Shown in pieces: positions 51,834 through 59,514 of a stretch of DNA of 64,000 nucleotides (position 1 is the first letter of the stretch; each line of letters begins with the position of its first letter). The stretch is from Pseudoxanthomonas jiangsuensis (lineage in GTDB: Bacteria; Pseudomonadota; Gammaproteobacteria; Xanthomonadales; Xanthomonadaceae): assembly GCF_010093185.1 (NCBI RefSeq), contig NZ_PDWL01000006.1, positions 62,001-126,000 on the forward strand, in the 5' to 3' direction. The notes beneath the pieces are model-generated. The model searched no databases. It saw nothing but the letters and a program-made list of their open reading frames with translations, and was not told the DNA's origin. Made by a program: the position numbers and the translations under genes.

Positions 51834-53507
51834 TCAATGCGGCCCGTGCTGCTCGTTCGGCCGCGCCTTGCGGTCGCGCAGGAGCGCGCTGAGGGCGATC
51901 GCCAGGCCCAGCACGCTGGCGATCAGGAACAGCCCCACCGCCAGCGCCGGGTAGCCGAACAGGTGGGTGGGCGTGTCCACCCGCATCAGCATCGCCGAGG
52001 AGACCAGCAGCGCCGCGGTCACCACCGCCGCGGCGATCCGGTTGGCGATCTTCTGCATGTTCTCCATCAGCCGCGAATGCTCCAGCCCGTCCAGGCGGAT
52101 CTGCAGCCGGTTCTCGGCGATCAGCGACAGGGCGTCGGACAGCTTGCGCGGCGCGTCGCGCAGCAGACCCTGCACCTCCAGCAGCTCGCCGGCCAGGTTG
52201 GCGCTGGAGAACGAGCGCCGCAGCTGCGCGCGCATGATCGATTCCAGGTGCGACTCCACCAGCGCGCGCACGTCCATCTGCGGGTCCAGGGCGTCGGCCA
52301 CCCGCTCCAGGTTGAGCAGGGTCTTGCCCAGCAGGCTGATCTCGGCCGGCACCCGCAGCCCGCGCTCGGCCGCGCAGCCGACCAGGTCCAGCAGCAGCCG
52401 TCCTTCCGAGGTGCGGCGGCCGCCGGTGGCGTAGCGCGCCACCAGCTGGCCGGTGTCGCGCGCGAACGCGGTCTCGTCGAACTGCTCCAGGCGGGTGCCG
52501 ATCGCCACCAGTTCGCGGGCCACGTCCTCGCCGCGCGCGTCCACCGCGGCGAACAGCAGCTTGAGCAGGCGCTCGCGCATCCGCGGCGGCACCTGCGCGA
52601 CCATGCCCAGGTCGATCAGCGCCAGCCGCCCGTCGTCGCACAACAGGACATTGCCCGGATGCGGATCGGCGTGGATGTCGCCGTTCACGAACACCTGGTC
52701 CAGGTAGGCGCGCATCAGCTCGGCCGCCGGGGTGGCCAGGTCCAGCTCGGTGCGGCGCAGGCCGGAGACCGCGGTCACCTTCTGGCCGTGGACCAGCTCC
52801 ATGGTCAACACCCGCGAGGTGCACAGGCCCCAGACCGGCGCCGGCACGTACAGCTGCGGATACGCGGACAGGCGCTCGCGGAAGCGTTCCAGGTTCTCGG
52901 CCTCGCGCCGGTAATCCAGCTCCAGCAAGAGGATCTTGCGGAACTCGGCGATCCAGTCGGCGAAGTGCAGGCGGCGGCCGGTCTCGGTCAGCGCGTCGGC
53001 GGTGCCGGCCAGGCCGGCCAGCACCTCCAGGTCCAGACGGATCGCCTGATCCATGCCCGGCCTTTGCACCTTGACCGCGACCTCGCGGCCGTCGCGCAGC
53101 ACCGCGCGGTGCACCTGGGCCAGCGAGGCGGCGGCCAGCGGCACCGGATCGAAGGAGGCGAACAGGCGCCCGATCCTTGCGCCCAGTTCCTCCTCGACGA
53201 TCTTCTCCACAACCGTGGTGTCGACCGGCGCGACCTCGTCCTGGATCCGGTCCAGGGCGTCGATGTAGGCCGCCGGCACCAGGTCCGGGCGGGTGGACAG
53301 CGATTGGCCGAGCTTGATGAAGGCCGGCCCCAGCGATTCCAGGTCGGCGGCGAAGGCCTGGGCCTCGGCGATGCCGGAGGCGTCGGCGATGGTCGGCTCG
53401 ACCGGCGGCGCATGGCTCCAGTCCATGCCGGTGAGGATCCGCCGGTGGCGGGCGAGGCGGGCGACGACCTGGGCGGTACGGGCCAGGCGCTGGGTGGTGT
53501 CGGGCAA
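51834..53507 (-). CDS. UbiB/ADCK-family protein kinase-like ATPase
   Basis: A 557-residue member of the ABC1/ADCK/UbiB family. Motifs in order: K65-L-G-Q in F-I-K-L-G-Q-S-L-S-T-R-P-D, the Ala-rich loop P-L-A-A-A-S-L-A-Q-V-H, V-A-V-K-V-Q-R-P-G, and catalytic D-I-H-A-D-P-H-P-G-N, with I-D-L-G-M at the DFG position. Two transmembrane helices lie at the C-terminus (about residues 485-545). UbiB proteins support ubiquinone biosynthesis or transport, but no ubi gene is beside it, so I leave the symbol open; it may be a UbiB paralogue. No clear promoter was found in the gap upstream. Confidence 0.88.
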   Translation of the reverse strand: MPDTTQRLARTAQVVARLARHRRILTGMDWSHAPPVEPTIADASGIAEAQAFAADLESLGPAFIKLGQSLSTRPDLVPAAYIDALDRIQDEVAPVDTTVVEKIVEEELGARIGRLFASFDPVPLAAASLAQVHRAVLRDGREVAVKVQRPGMDQAIRLDLEVLAGLAGTADALTETGRRLHFADWIAEFRKILLLELDYRREAENLERFRERLSAYPQLYVPAPVWGLCTSRVLTMELVHGQKVTAVSGLRRTELDLATPAAELMRAYLDQVFVNGDIHADPHPGNVLLCDDGRLALIDLGMVAQVPPRMRERLLKLLFAAVDARGEDVARELVAIGTRLEQFDETAFARDTGQLVARYATGGRRTSEGRLLLDLVGCAAERGLRVPAEISLLGKTLLNLERVADALDPQMDVRALVESHLESIMRAQLRRSFSSANLAGELLEVQGLLRDAPRKLSDALSLIAENRLQIRLDGLEHSRLMENMQKIANRIAAAVVTAALLVSSAMLMRVDTPTHLFGYPALAVGLFLIASVLGLAIALSALLRDRKARPNEQHGPH

Positions 53508-53634
53508 GGCGGCTCTCCCCTGTGCGGTCTGCGTGTTGCAGCGGCGCGTCGTAGCGGCACGGGCCGTCGCGGCTGCAGGCGGCGGCAGTATTGGCCGGTC
53601 TGCGTGAGGGGGGCGTCAGTTGCCCAGGCAACGG

Positions 53635-53664
53635 TTGCGCGGCGCTCCCGGGGCGGGTTAGTGT
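53635..53664 (+). promoter_or_regulatory. Candidate promoter of the asnB leader
   Basis: TTGCGC (53635-53640), an 18-bp spacer and TAGTGT (53659-53664, keeping the important T, A and final T of a -10 box) lie just before the leader ATG at 53671. The start of transcription is predicted at or beside that A. The preceding part of the 391-bp ubiB-asnB gap (53508-53634) shows nothing else. Confidence 0.45.
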
Positions 53665-53670
53665 CGGCCC

Positions 53671-53769
53671 ATGCTTTCTGTCCTCCGCGCCAACCCGGCC
53701 AATTCGAACCGCAACAATATTGCGGTCAATAACCGTGCGCGGCCGATGCGGGGGCGCGACCAGGCATAA
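53671..53769 (+). CDS. Asparagine-rich leader peptide of asnB
   Basis: A 32-codon frame from ATG to TAA. Seven of codons 8-21 are Asn (starting at 53692, 53701, 53707, 53713, 53716, 53728 and 53731), including two adjacent pairs, while the rest of the window is not Asn-rich. No SD is visible, but a -10-like box ends six bases before the ATG, suggesting leaderless translation. A small hairpin CCGCAA/TTGCGG (53709-53725) lies in the Asn region. The stop codon is 24 bases before the terminator stem and 130 bases before asnB. The peptide itself probably has no function; ribosome progress along it would sense charged tRNA-Asn. Confidence 0.72.
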   Translation: MLSVLRANPANSNRNNIAVNNRARPMRGRDQA

Positions 53770-53822
53770 GCGGCACAGCCTGGACGAACCGGAAACCCGC
53801 ATCGGCCGATGCGGGTTTTTTT
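53741..53822 (+). promoter_or_regulatory. Attenuator of asnB: mutually exclusive antiterminator and terminator
   Basis: GGCCGATGCGGG at 53741-53752, inside the leader frame, is exactly complementary to CCCGCATCGGCC at 53796-53807, the 5' arm of the terminator. Pairing would block the terminator hairpin (53793-53818). A ribosome stalled on the upstream Asn codons leaves 53741-53752 free; one that reaches the stop codon covers or passes it. A short TGCGC/GCGCG helix (53736-53740 with 53754-53758) could sequester this segment when translation is fast. Confidence 0.7.
53793..53822 (+). terminator. Intrinsic terminator in the asnB leader
   Basis: AAACCCGCATCGG (53793-53805) and CCGATGCGGGTTT (53806-53818) form a perfect 13-bp inverted repeat, and the T-run spans 53816-53822 (seven T's). 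It lies upstream of asnB and downstream of its promoter, so it can only act as a conditional terminator. Confidence 0.9.
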
Positions 53823-53898
53823 GTGTCCGGGAAGTGCCAATGCATGGCCGCGATGCACGCGCCAATCCGTAACACCACCCACACCCAGGAGTTTTCCC

Positions 53899-55593
53899 AT
53901 GTGTTCGATCTTCGGCATCTTCGGCCTGCAGCCGGGCGATGACCTGCCCGGCCTGCGCCGGCAGTCGCTGGACCTGTCGCAGAGGCAGCGCCACCGCGGC
54001 CCGGACTGGAGCGGCGTGTACGTCGACGACGGCGCGATCCTGGTCCACGAGCGCCTGGCCATCGTCGATCCGGCCGGCGGCTCCCAGCCCCTGCTGTCGC
54101 AGGACGGCCGCCTGGCGCTGGCGGTCAACGGCGAGATCTACAACCACAAGCCGCTCAAGGGCGAGCTGAAGCAGGCCTACGCGTTCCAGACCGAATCGGA
54201 CTGCGAGGTGATCAACGCCCTGTACCTGGAAGACGAGCCGGCCTCGTTCCTCAACCGGCTCAACGGCATCTTCGCCTTCGCCCTGTGGGACAAGGCCAAG
54301 GGCCGGGCGATCATCGCCCGCGATCCGATCGGCGTGGTGCCTTTGTACTGGGGCCACGACAAGGAAGGCCGCCTGCGGGTGGCCTCGGAAATGAAGCCGC
54401 TGGTGGACGAGTGCGCGGACGTGGCCCAGTTCCCGCCCGGCCACTGGTACGACACCGCCACCGGCGAGCTGACGAAGTACTACGAGCGGCCGTGGCGCGA
54501 CTACGCCGCGGTGGAAGGCGTGGAGGTCTCGCCGACCGAGCTGCGCGAGGCCTTCGAGGCCGCCGTCCATCGCCAGCTGATGACCGACGTGCCCTACGGC
54601 GTTTTGCTGTCCGGCGGCCTGGATTCCTCGCTGGTGGCCGCGGTGGCCGCGCGTTATGCCCGCCACCGGATCGAGGACGGCGACAAGTCCGAGGCCTGGT
54701 GGCCGCGCCTGCATTCGTTCGCCATCGGCCTCAAGGGTTCGCCCGACCTGGCCGCGGCCGAGGTCGCCGCGCAGGCCCTGGGCACCGTCCACCACGGCTT
54801 CGAATACACCTTCGAGGAAGGCCTGGACGCGCTGCCCGAGGTGATCCGCCACATCGAGACCTACGACGTCACCACCATCCGCGCCTCCACCCCGATGTTC
54901 CTGCTGGCGCGCCGGATCAAGGCGATGGGGGTGAAGATGGTGCTCAGCGGCGAGGGCAGCGACGAGGTGTTCGGCGGTTATCTCTATTTCCACAAGGCGC
55001 CGAACGCGCGCGAGTTCCACGAGGAGTTGATCCGCAAGCTCGACGCGCTCAACAACTTCGACTGCCTGCGCGCCAACAAGTCGATGATGGCCTGGGGCGT
55101 GGAGCCGCGGGTGCCGTTCCTGGACCGCGAGTTCCTGGACGTGGCCATGCGCATGGATGCCAGCCACAAGATGGTGCACAAGGGCCAGGCCGGCCCGCAG
55201 AGGATGGAGAAGGGCGTGCTGCGCCAGGCCTTCGACGGCTACCTGCCCGAGCAGATCCTGTGGCGGCAGAAGGAGCAGTTCAGCGACGGCGTCGGCTACG
55301 GCTGGATCGACGGGCTGAAGGCGCACGCCGAGGCGCAGGTGTCCGACCGCGAGCTGGCCGCGGCCGACAAGCGCTTCCCGGTCAATCCGCCGCAGACCAA
55401 GGAAGCCTATTTCTACCGTTCGGTGTTCGAGCGCTTCTACCCGACGCCCGCTGCAGCCGAGACCGTGCCGGGCGGCAAGTCGATCGCCTGCTCCTCGCCG
55501 GCGGCGATCGCCTGGGACGCCAGCTTCGCCAAGATGGCCGACCCGTCCGGCCGCGCTGTGGCGGGCGTGCACGAGCAGGCCCTGGCCGGCTGA
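53899..55593 (+). CDS. asnB: Glutamine-hydrolysing asparagine synthase B
   Basis: A 564-residue cytoplasmic enzyme making asparagine from aspartate, ATP and glutamine. Cys2 is the amidotransferase nucleophile (M-C-S-I-F-G), with R-H-R-G-P-D and V-N-G-E-I-Y-N-H following. The C-terminal PP-loop is L-L-S-G-G-L-D-S-S near residue 237, and S-G-E-G-S-D-E-V-F-G-G-Y lies about 115 residues later. The ATG at 53899 has AGGAG upstream. The leader peptide and terminator before it suggest regulation by asparagine supply. It is convergent with the acylase gene. Confidence 0.97.
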   Translation: MCSIFGIFGLQPGDDLPGLRRQSLDLSQRQRHRGPDWSGVYVDDGAILVHERLAIVDPAGGSQPLLSQDGRLALAVNGEIYNHKPLKGELKQAYAFQTESDCEVINALYLEDEPASFLNRLNGIFAFALWDKAKGRAIIARDPIGVVPLYWGHDKEGRLRVASEMKPLVDECADVAQFPPGHWYDTATGELTKYYERPWRDYAAVEGVEVSPTELREAFEAAVHRQLMTDVPYGVLLSGGLDSSLVAAVAARYARHRIEDGDKSEAWWPRLHSFAIGLKGSPDLAAAEVAAQALGTVHHGFEYTFEEGLDALPEVIRHIETYDVTTIRASTPMFLLARRIKAMGVKMVLSGEGSDEVFGGYLYFHKAPNAREFHEELIRKLDALNNFDCLRANKSMMAWGVEPRVPFLDREFLDVAMRMDASHKMVHKGQAGPQRMEKGVLRQAFDGYLPEQILWRQKEQFSDGVGYGWIDGLKAHAEAQVSDRELAAADKRFPVNPPQTKEAYFYRSVFERFYPTPAAAETVPGGKSIACSSPAAIAWDASFAKMADPSGRAVAGVHEQALAG

Positions 55594-55643
55594 GCGGCAC
55601 GCGCCTGCAGCCGCGTCGCCGTGGCTGCAGGCGCTGACCCCCT

Positions 55644-55774
55644 TGTAGGAGCCGGGAGACCGGACATCCGTCCGTGGAGAAGCGCCGGCGACCGTGGAGG
55701 CGGACGCCTCAATGGCAGCCGGTTTCACGCAGACGCATTCGCCATGGCGGTCGCCGGCAAGACCGGCTCCTACA
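55644..55774. repeat. Inverted GTAG-headed REP dimer, copy 3, with altered left arm
   Basis: The right arm (to 55774) and core match copies 1 and 2, but the left arm is TGTAGGAGCCGG followed by about 28 extra or replaced bases before GCCGGCGACC. The insert contains CGGA-CATCCG-TCCG, a small hairpin. It lies between the convergent asnB and acylase genes and does not supply a stop codon here. Confidence 0.88.
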
Positions 55775-55783
55775 GGGGGACGG

Positions 55784-58138
55784 TCAACGGGACGTCGAAG
55801 GCTCCGGCGCCAGCCGCAGCGTATGCCGCGCCGGTCCCGGCAGGAACGGCGTCGGCCGGCCAGCGACCCAGTCCTCGTGGCCGGCGCCCCAGAACGGCGA
55901 CAGCAGGTGCCCGCTCTGGCCGCCGGGCATGTGCACGATGCCGTCGGCCTCGTGGCCGGGCGCGACCACCATGCGCTCGGAGGCGCCGAAGGACGGGCCC
56001 TGTACCCGCGGCATGTGGCTGTCGCCCGGCAGGGGATCGGCCGGCATGCACAGCCAGCGCCGGGCGATCGCCGGCAGCGCGGCCGCCAGCGGGTGGCAGA
56101 TCGCGGCGGTGTTGCGTTCGCCCCAGGTGCGTTCTTCCAGCGCAGGGCCCTGCGCGGCCAGGTCCTTTTCCAGGGCGCGCGCGGCATCGGCCAGCAGCGC
56201 GTCCCAGCTGGCGTGGCCGGGCGGCAGCAGGTGCGGCGGGCGTTGCTCGACCAGCGGCCACAGCACGCCTTCCAGCTGCGGCAGGTAGGGTTCGACGAAG
56301 TCGTCGCCGAGCGCTTCGCGGGCCGGGGCCAGCAGGCCGGCCTGGACCCGCTCCAGCACCATCCCGCGGAAGCCGCGCGCGATCCGGTAGCTGGCCGAGT
56401 CGACCGAGGCGCGGCCGTCCCAGTGCCGGCTGGCGGCTTCCAGGCGGCGCAGGGCCGGGTCGTCCTGGCCCTCCGCGGTGGCGCGCAGCAGCTGCCACCA
56501 GCGCTGCAGGAACAGCGCGCGGTCATCGAGCTGGATCGCGAGCAAGGCCCGCTCGTCGAAGCGCGTTCCCGCGCGCAGGCCGTCGCGGATCTGTCCGGCG
56601 CGCGCACCCAGGTCGTAGCCGCCGTCGCCCAGGCGCTGCAGCTGCGCGCCGCCGGCCACGCGCGCATTGGCGGTCCACAGGCGGCCGTCGGCGGGATCGA
56701 GCAGGGCCGGATGGCCGGCCTGGACCGCCGGCCACGGCGGGCACGAAGGCGTGGCCGCGGCCTCCACGCCTTCGGCGCAGCCCGGGGCGCGATCCGGCAG
56801 GGTGCCGAGGATGCGCCAGGCGATGCGGCCCTGGCGGTCGGCCAGCAGCAGGTTCTGCGCCGGCAGGCCGGCGCGGTCGGCGAAGCGGTTGGCCTCGTCC
56901 AGGTCGTGGGCGCGGGCGAACTCCTTCAGGCCCAGGTTGAGCGAGCCGGGCAGGTGCGCGACCCAGCGCAGGGCCAGGTGGCGGCCGTTGGCGGTGTCGT
57001 GCAGCACCGGGCCCCAGTCGCTCTCGCGCACTTCCAGGGTCTGCGCGGGTGCACCGGCGACCTCGATCGTCTCGCGCACGGTGCGCAGGGGCGCGTCGGC
57101 CGGCAAAAGGGCCCAGTCGGCGGTGTCGGCATAGGCATTCGTGAAGCCCCAGGCGACGTGGCCGTTGCTGCCGGCGATCACCGCCGGCAGCCCGGGCAGG
57201 GTGAAGCCGGTGACGTCGACCCGGCCGCCGGGTGCGCGCGGGTCCGGGTAGCGCAGGCGGGCGCGGAACCAGATGCCGGGCGCGCGCAGGCCCAGGTGCA
57301 TGTCGTCGGCCAGGATCGCGCGGCCGTCCGCGGTCAGGCTGCCGGCGACGGCGAAGTTGTTGCTGCCCGGCACGCCGTCGGCGGGATCGGGCGCGTCCGC
57401 GTCCTTCGGGGCCGGCGCGGAGGCAAGCCCACGCAGGTCGAGGGCGTCGGCGCCCGGCAGCACCGCATCGCCCAGGGCCTGGCCTTCCAGCGGCGCATCC
57501 CAGCTGCTGCCGGCATGGGCCAGCAAGGCGTACAAGGGCGCCGGCACCGCCCCGCGGATGCGCAGCATCGCCAGCTCGGTGCGGTTGCCGGAGTCCTGCA
57601 GGTCGAAGTACATCGCGTGTCCGGCCAGGCCCGAGTCGGCGGCCTGCCATGGCTGCGGCGCCTGCCGCAGCAGCAGGTAGGGCCAGGGCCGGGTGCGCAG
57701 GGCGCCGAGCCCGGCGTTGACGCCCGCCACGTAGGCCTGCATCTGCGGCGCGTCGGCGCCCAGGGTCTCGGCCAGGCGGCCTTCGATCCGCGCGCGCAGT
57801 CGGTGGACGCGGCGCTCGCGGTCCAGCGGCAGCGCGATCGCGCCGAACAGCGCCGACAGTTCGCCGGCGGCGCTGCGCCGCATCAGGTCCATCTCGAAAT
57901 AGCGTTCCTGCGCATGGACGTAGCCCAGGGCGCGCAGCGCGTCGTCCTGGCTGGACGCGTCGATGGTGACCACGCCGAGGGCGTCGCGCTGGATCGAGAC
58001 CGGCGCAGCCAGGCCGGGCAGGGCCTGTTCGCCGTCGAGCACGGGCAGGCTGCCGCGCAGCAACCACCAGGCGGCCAGCGCGGACAGCAGGACGATCGCC
58101 AGCAGCGCGAGCAGGACGCGCCGGGTCCACTTGAGCAT
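55784..58138 (-). CDS. Penicillin acylase-family N-terminal nucleophile hydrolase
   Basis: A 784-residue protein. An N-terminal hydrophobic helix (about residues 8-28) is a signal peptide or anchor. The precursor is expected to cleave itself before Ser259 in V-P-G-S-N-N-F, the catalytic nucleophile that becomes the beta-chain N-terminus. Further family features are the D-D-M-H-L-G motif shortly after it and R-I-A-R-G-F-R-G. The alpha/beta architecture fits penicillin amidases and acyl-homoserine-lactone acylases of the periplasm. Substrate (beta-lactam, AHL or another amide) cannot be told from sequence. The gene stands alone. Confidence 0.88.
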   Translation of the reverse strand: MLKWTRRVLLALLAIVLLSALAAWWLLRGSLPVLDGEQALPGLAAPVSIQRDALGVVTIDASSQDDALRALGYVHAQERYFEMDLMRRSAAGELSALFGAIALPLDRERRVHRLRARIEGRLAETLGADAPQMQAYVAGVNAGLGALRTRPWPYLLLRQAPQPWQAADSGLAGHAMYFDLQDSGNRTELAMLRIRGAVPAPLYALLAHAGSSWDAPLEGQALGDAVLPGADALDLRGLASAPAPKDADAPDPADGVPGSNNFAVAGSLTADGRAILADDMHLGLRAPGIWFRARLRYPDPRAPGGRVDVTGFTLPGLPAVIAGSNGHVAWGFTNAYADTADWALLPADAPLRTVRETIEVAGAPAQTLEVRESDWGPVLHDTANGRHLALRWVAHLPGSLNLGLKEFARAHDLDEANRFADRAGLPAQNLLLADRQGRIAWRILGTLPDRAPGCAEGVEAAATPSCPPWPAVQAGHPALLDPADGRLWTANARVAGGAQLQRLGDGGYDLGARAGQIRDGLRAGTRFDERALLAIQLDDRALFLQRWWQLLRATAEGQDDPALRRLEAASRHWDGRASVDSASYRIARGFRGMVLERVQAGLLAPAREALGDDFVEPYLPQLEGVLWPLVEQRPPHLLPPGHASWDALLADAARALEKDLAAQGPALEERTWGERNTAAICHPLAAALPAIARRWLCMPADPLPGDSHMPRVQGPSFGASERMVVAPGHEADGIVHMPGGQSGHLLSPFWGAGHEDWVAGRPTPFLPGPARHTLRLAPEPSTSR

Positions 58139-58330
58139 GGCCGTTCCCCCGGAAGGACCGGCTCATTCTAGGCGGCGACCGTGGCGGGACGGTGGCGGCG
58201 ACGGGTAAGGCGGGCGGGTAAGGCCGGGCCGGGGTCAGGATGCGGCCGCGATTGCGACTGATTCCGATTGAAACACCCTGCCCGCGGCTGCGGCACACTG
58301 CGCCCGTTTCCTGTTCCCGGAGTTCCCCGC

Positions 58331-58822
58331 ATGAAAGGCCACCCTGACGTCATCGACTGCCTGAAGGAGCTGCTGCGCGGCGAGCTGGCCGCGCGCGACC
58401 AGTATTTCCTGCACTCGCGCCGCTACGAGGACCAGGGCCTGAAGGCGCTGTACGAGCGCATCAGCCACGAGATGCAGGAAGAGACCGAGCACGCCGACGC
58501 GATCCTGCGCCGGATCCTGTTCCTGGAAGGCGACCCGGACATGCGCCCGCACGCCTTCGTCCCCGGCAGGACGGTGGTGGAGATGCTCGAGGCCGACCTG
58601 CAGATCGAGTACCAGGTCCGCGCCAACCTCGCCGCGGGGATGAAGCTGTGCGAGGAGAAGCAGGACTACGTCAGCCGCGACATGCTGCTGGCCCAGCTCA
58701 AGGACACCGAGGAAGACCATGCCTGGTGGCTGGAGCAGCAGCTGGGCCTGATCAAGCGGATCGGCCTGGAGAACTATCAGCTGTCCAAGATCGCCGGCGT
58801 CGGCGGCCCGGCGCACGGCTGA
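58331..58822 (+). CDS. bfr: Bacterioferritin without the haem-ligand methionine
   Basis: A 163-residue four-helix ferritin. The di-iron ferroxidase ligands are present: Glu18, Glu51, His54, Glu93, Glu127 and His130. The residue that binds haem in E. coli Bfr, Met52, is Thr52 here (E-T-E-H). So it probably oxidises and stores iron but binds haem only with another subunit or not at all. Some bacteria make paired Bfr subunits of which one lacks Met52; no second bfr gene is in the window. It is convergent with the methyltransferase gene, 9 bp apart. Confidence 0.93.
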   Translation: MKGHPDVIDCLKELLRGELAARDQYFLHSRRYEDQGLKALYERISHEMQEETEHADAILRRILFLEGDPDMRPHAFVPGRTVVEMLEADLQIEYQVRANLAAGMKLCEEKQDYVSRDMLLAQLKDTEEDHAWWLEQQLGLIKRIGLENYQLSKIAGVGGPAHG

Positions 58823-58824
58823 GG

Positions 58825-58835
58825 CCGGCTCCTAC
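58825..58835 (-). repeat. Solo 11-base GTAG motif supplying the tpm stop codon
   Basis: On the minus strand GTAGGAGCCGG is identical to the end of the REP dimers at 25424, 27415 and 55644. Its TAG (58832-58834) is the stop codon of the methyltransferase gene. No inverted partner is present. Confidence 0.6.
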
Positions 58836-59488
58836 CGCCGCGTCAGGCGATAGACCGCGGTGGACAGCGCGGTCACGCCCTCATCGCGGAAGCGCGGCTC
58901 CTGGTCGAGGATGTCGCGCCGTTCCCGCAGATCCACGTCCCAGCCCGGGGCGAACAGCCGCCGCACCTCGGCCTCGTCCACCGAGAACGGCGGCCCGTCC
59001 TTCTCGGCCTGCGGGTACTCCAGGGTGATCAGCAGGCCGCGGCTGCCGGCCGGCAGGCGGCCGTAGACCTCGGCCACGTAGCGCGCGCGCATCGGCGGCG
59101 GCAGGGCGATGATCGCGGCGCGGTCGTAGACCGCGGCGACCGTGCCGAGCAGGCCGGCGGACAGGGCGAACACGTCGCCGCGCACCAGGTCGAGCGGGCC
59201 GGCGCGGTGGTGGATGCCGTCGGCGTCGGTGGAGACCTCGGGCGCCAGGCCGGCTTCGGCGAAGAACGCGTCCACCGCCAGCGGCGACAGCTCGCAGCCG
59301 AGCACTTCGTGCCCCTGCGCGGCCAGCCAGTGCATGTCCAGGGTCTTGCCGGCCAGCGGCACGAACACCCGGCTGTCGGCGGCCAGGCCCAGCGCCGGCC
59401 AGTGCTTTTCCAGCAGCGGCATGACCTTGTCCTGGTGGAAGGCGGTCCTGCCTTCGTTCCAGCGCTGCAACCAGAAATCCGCGTCCAT
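58832..59488 (-). CDS. tpm: Thiopurine S-methyltransferase
   Basis: A 218-residue SAM-dependent methyltransferase. The N-terminus reads M-D-A-D-F-W-L-Q-R-W-N-E-G-R-T-A-F-H-Q, and V-P-L-A-G-K-T-L-D-M follows with Gly- and acid-rich SAM-binding residues (G-C-E-L-S). These match bacterial TPMT, which methylates thiopurines and in some bacteria selenium or tellurium compounds. Its TAG stop lies in an 11-base GTAG motif like the end of the REP dimers. It lies 26 bp after parC on the same strand and is probably co-transcribed with it. Confidence 0.94.
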   Translation of the reverse strand: MDADFWLQRWNEGRTAFHQDKVMPLLEKHWPALGLAADSRVFVPLAGKTLDMHWLAAQGHEVLGCELSPLAVDAFFAEAGLAPEVSTDADGIHHRAGPLDLVRGDVFALSAGLLGTVAAVYDRAAIIALPPPMRARYVAEVYGRLPAGSRGLLITLEYPQAEKDGPPFSVDEAEVRRLFAPGWDVDLRERRDILDQEPRFRDEGVTALSTAVYRLTRR

Positions 59489-59514
59489 CTTCCGCTCCGG
59501 TGCCGTGATCCGCC

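Noticed and set aside
50653..56667. A 2004-codon open frame on the minus strand
   Set aside because: It runs antisense or out of frame through dapE, ubiB, asnB and the acylase gene, with Arg/Gly/Ala-rich sequence and no domain.
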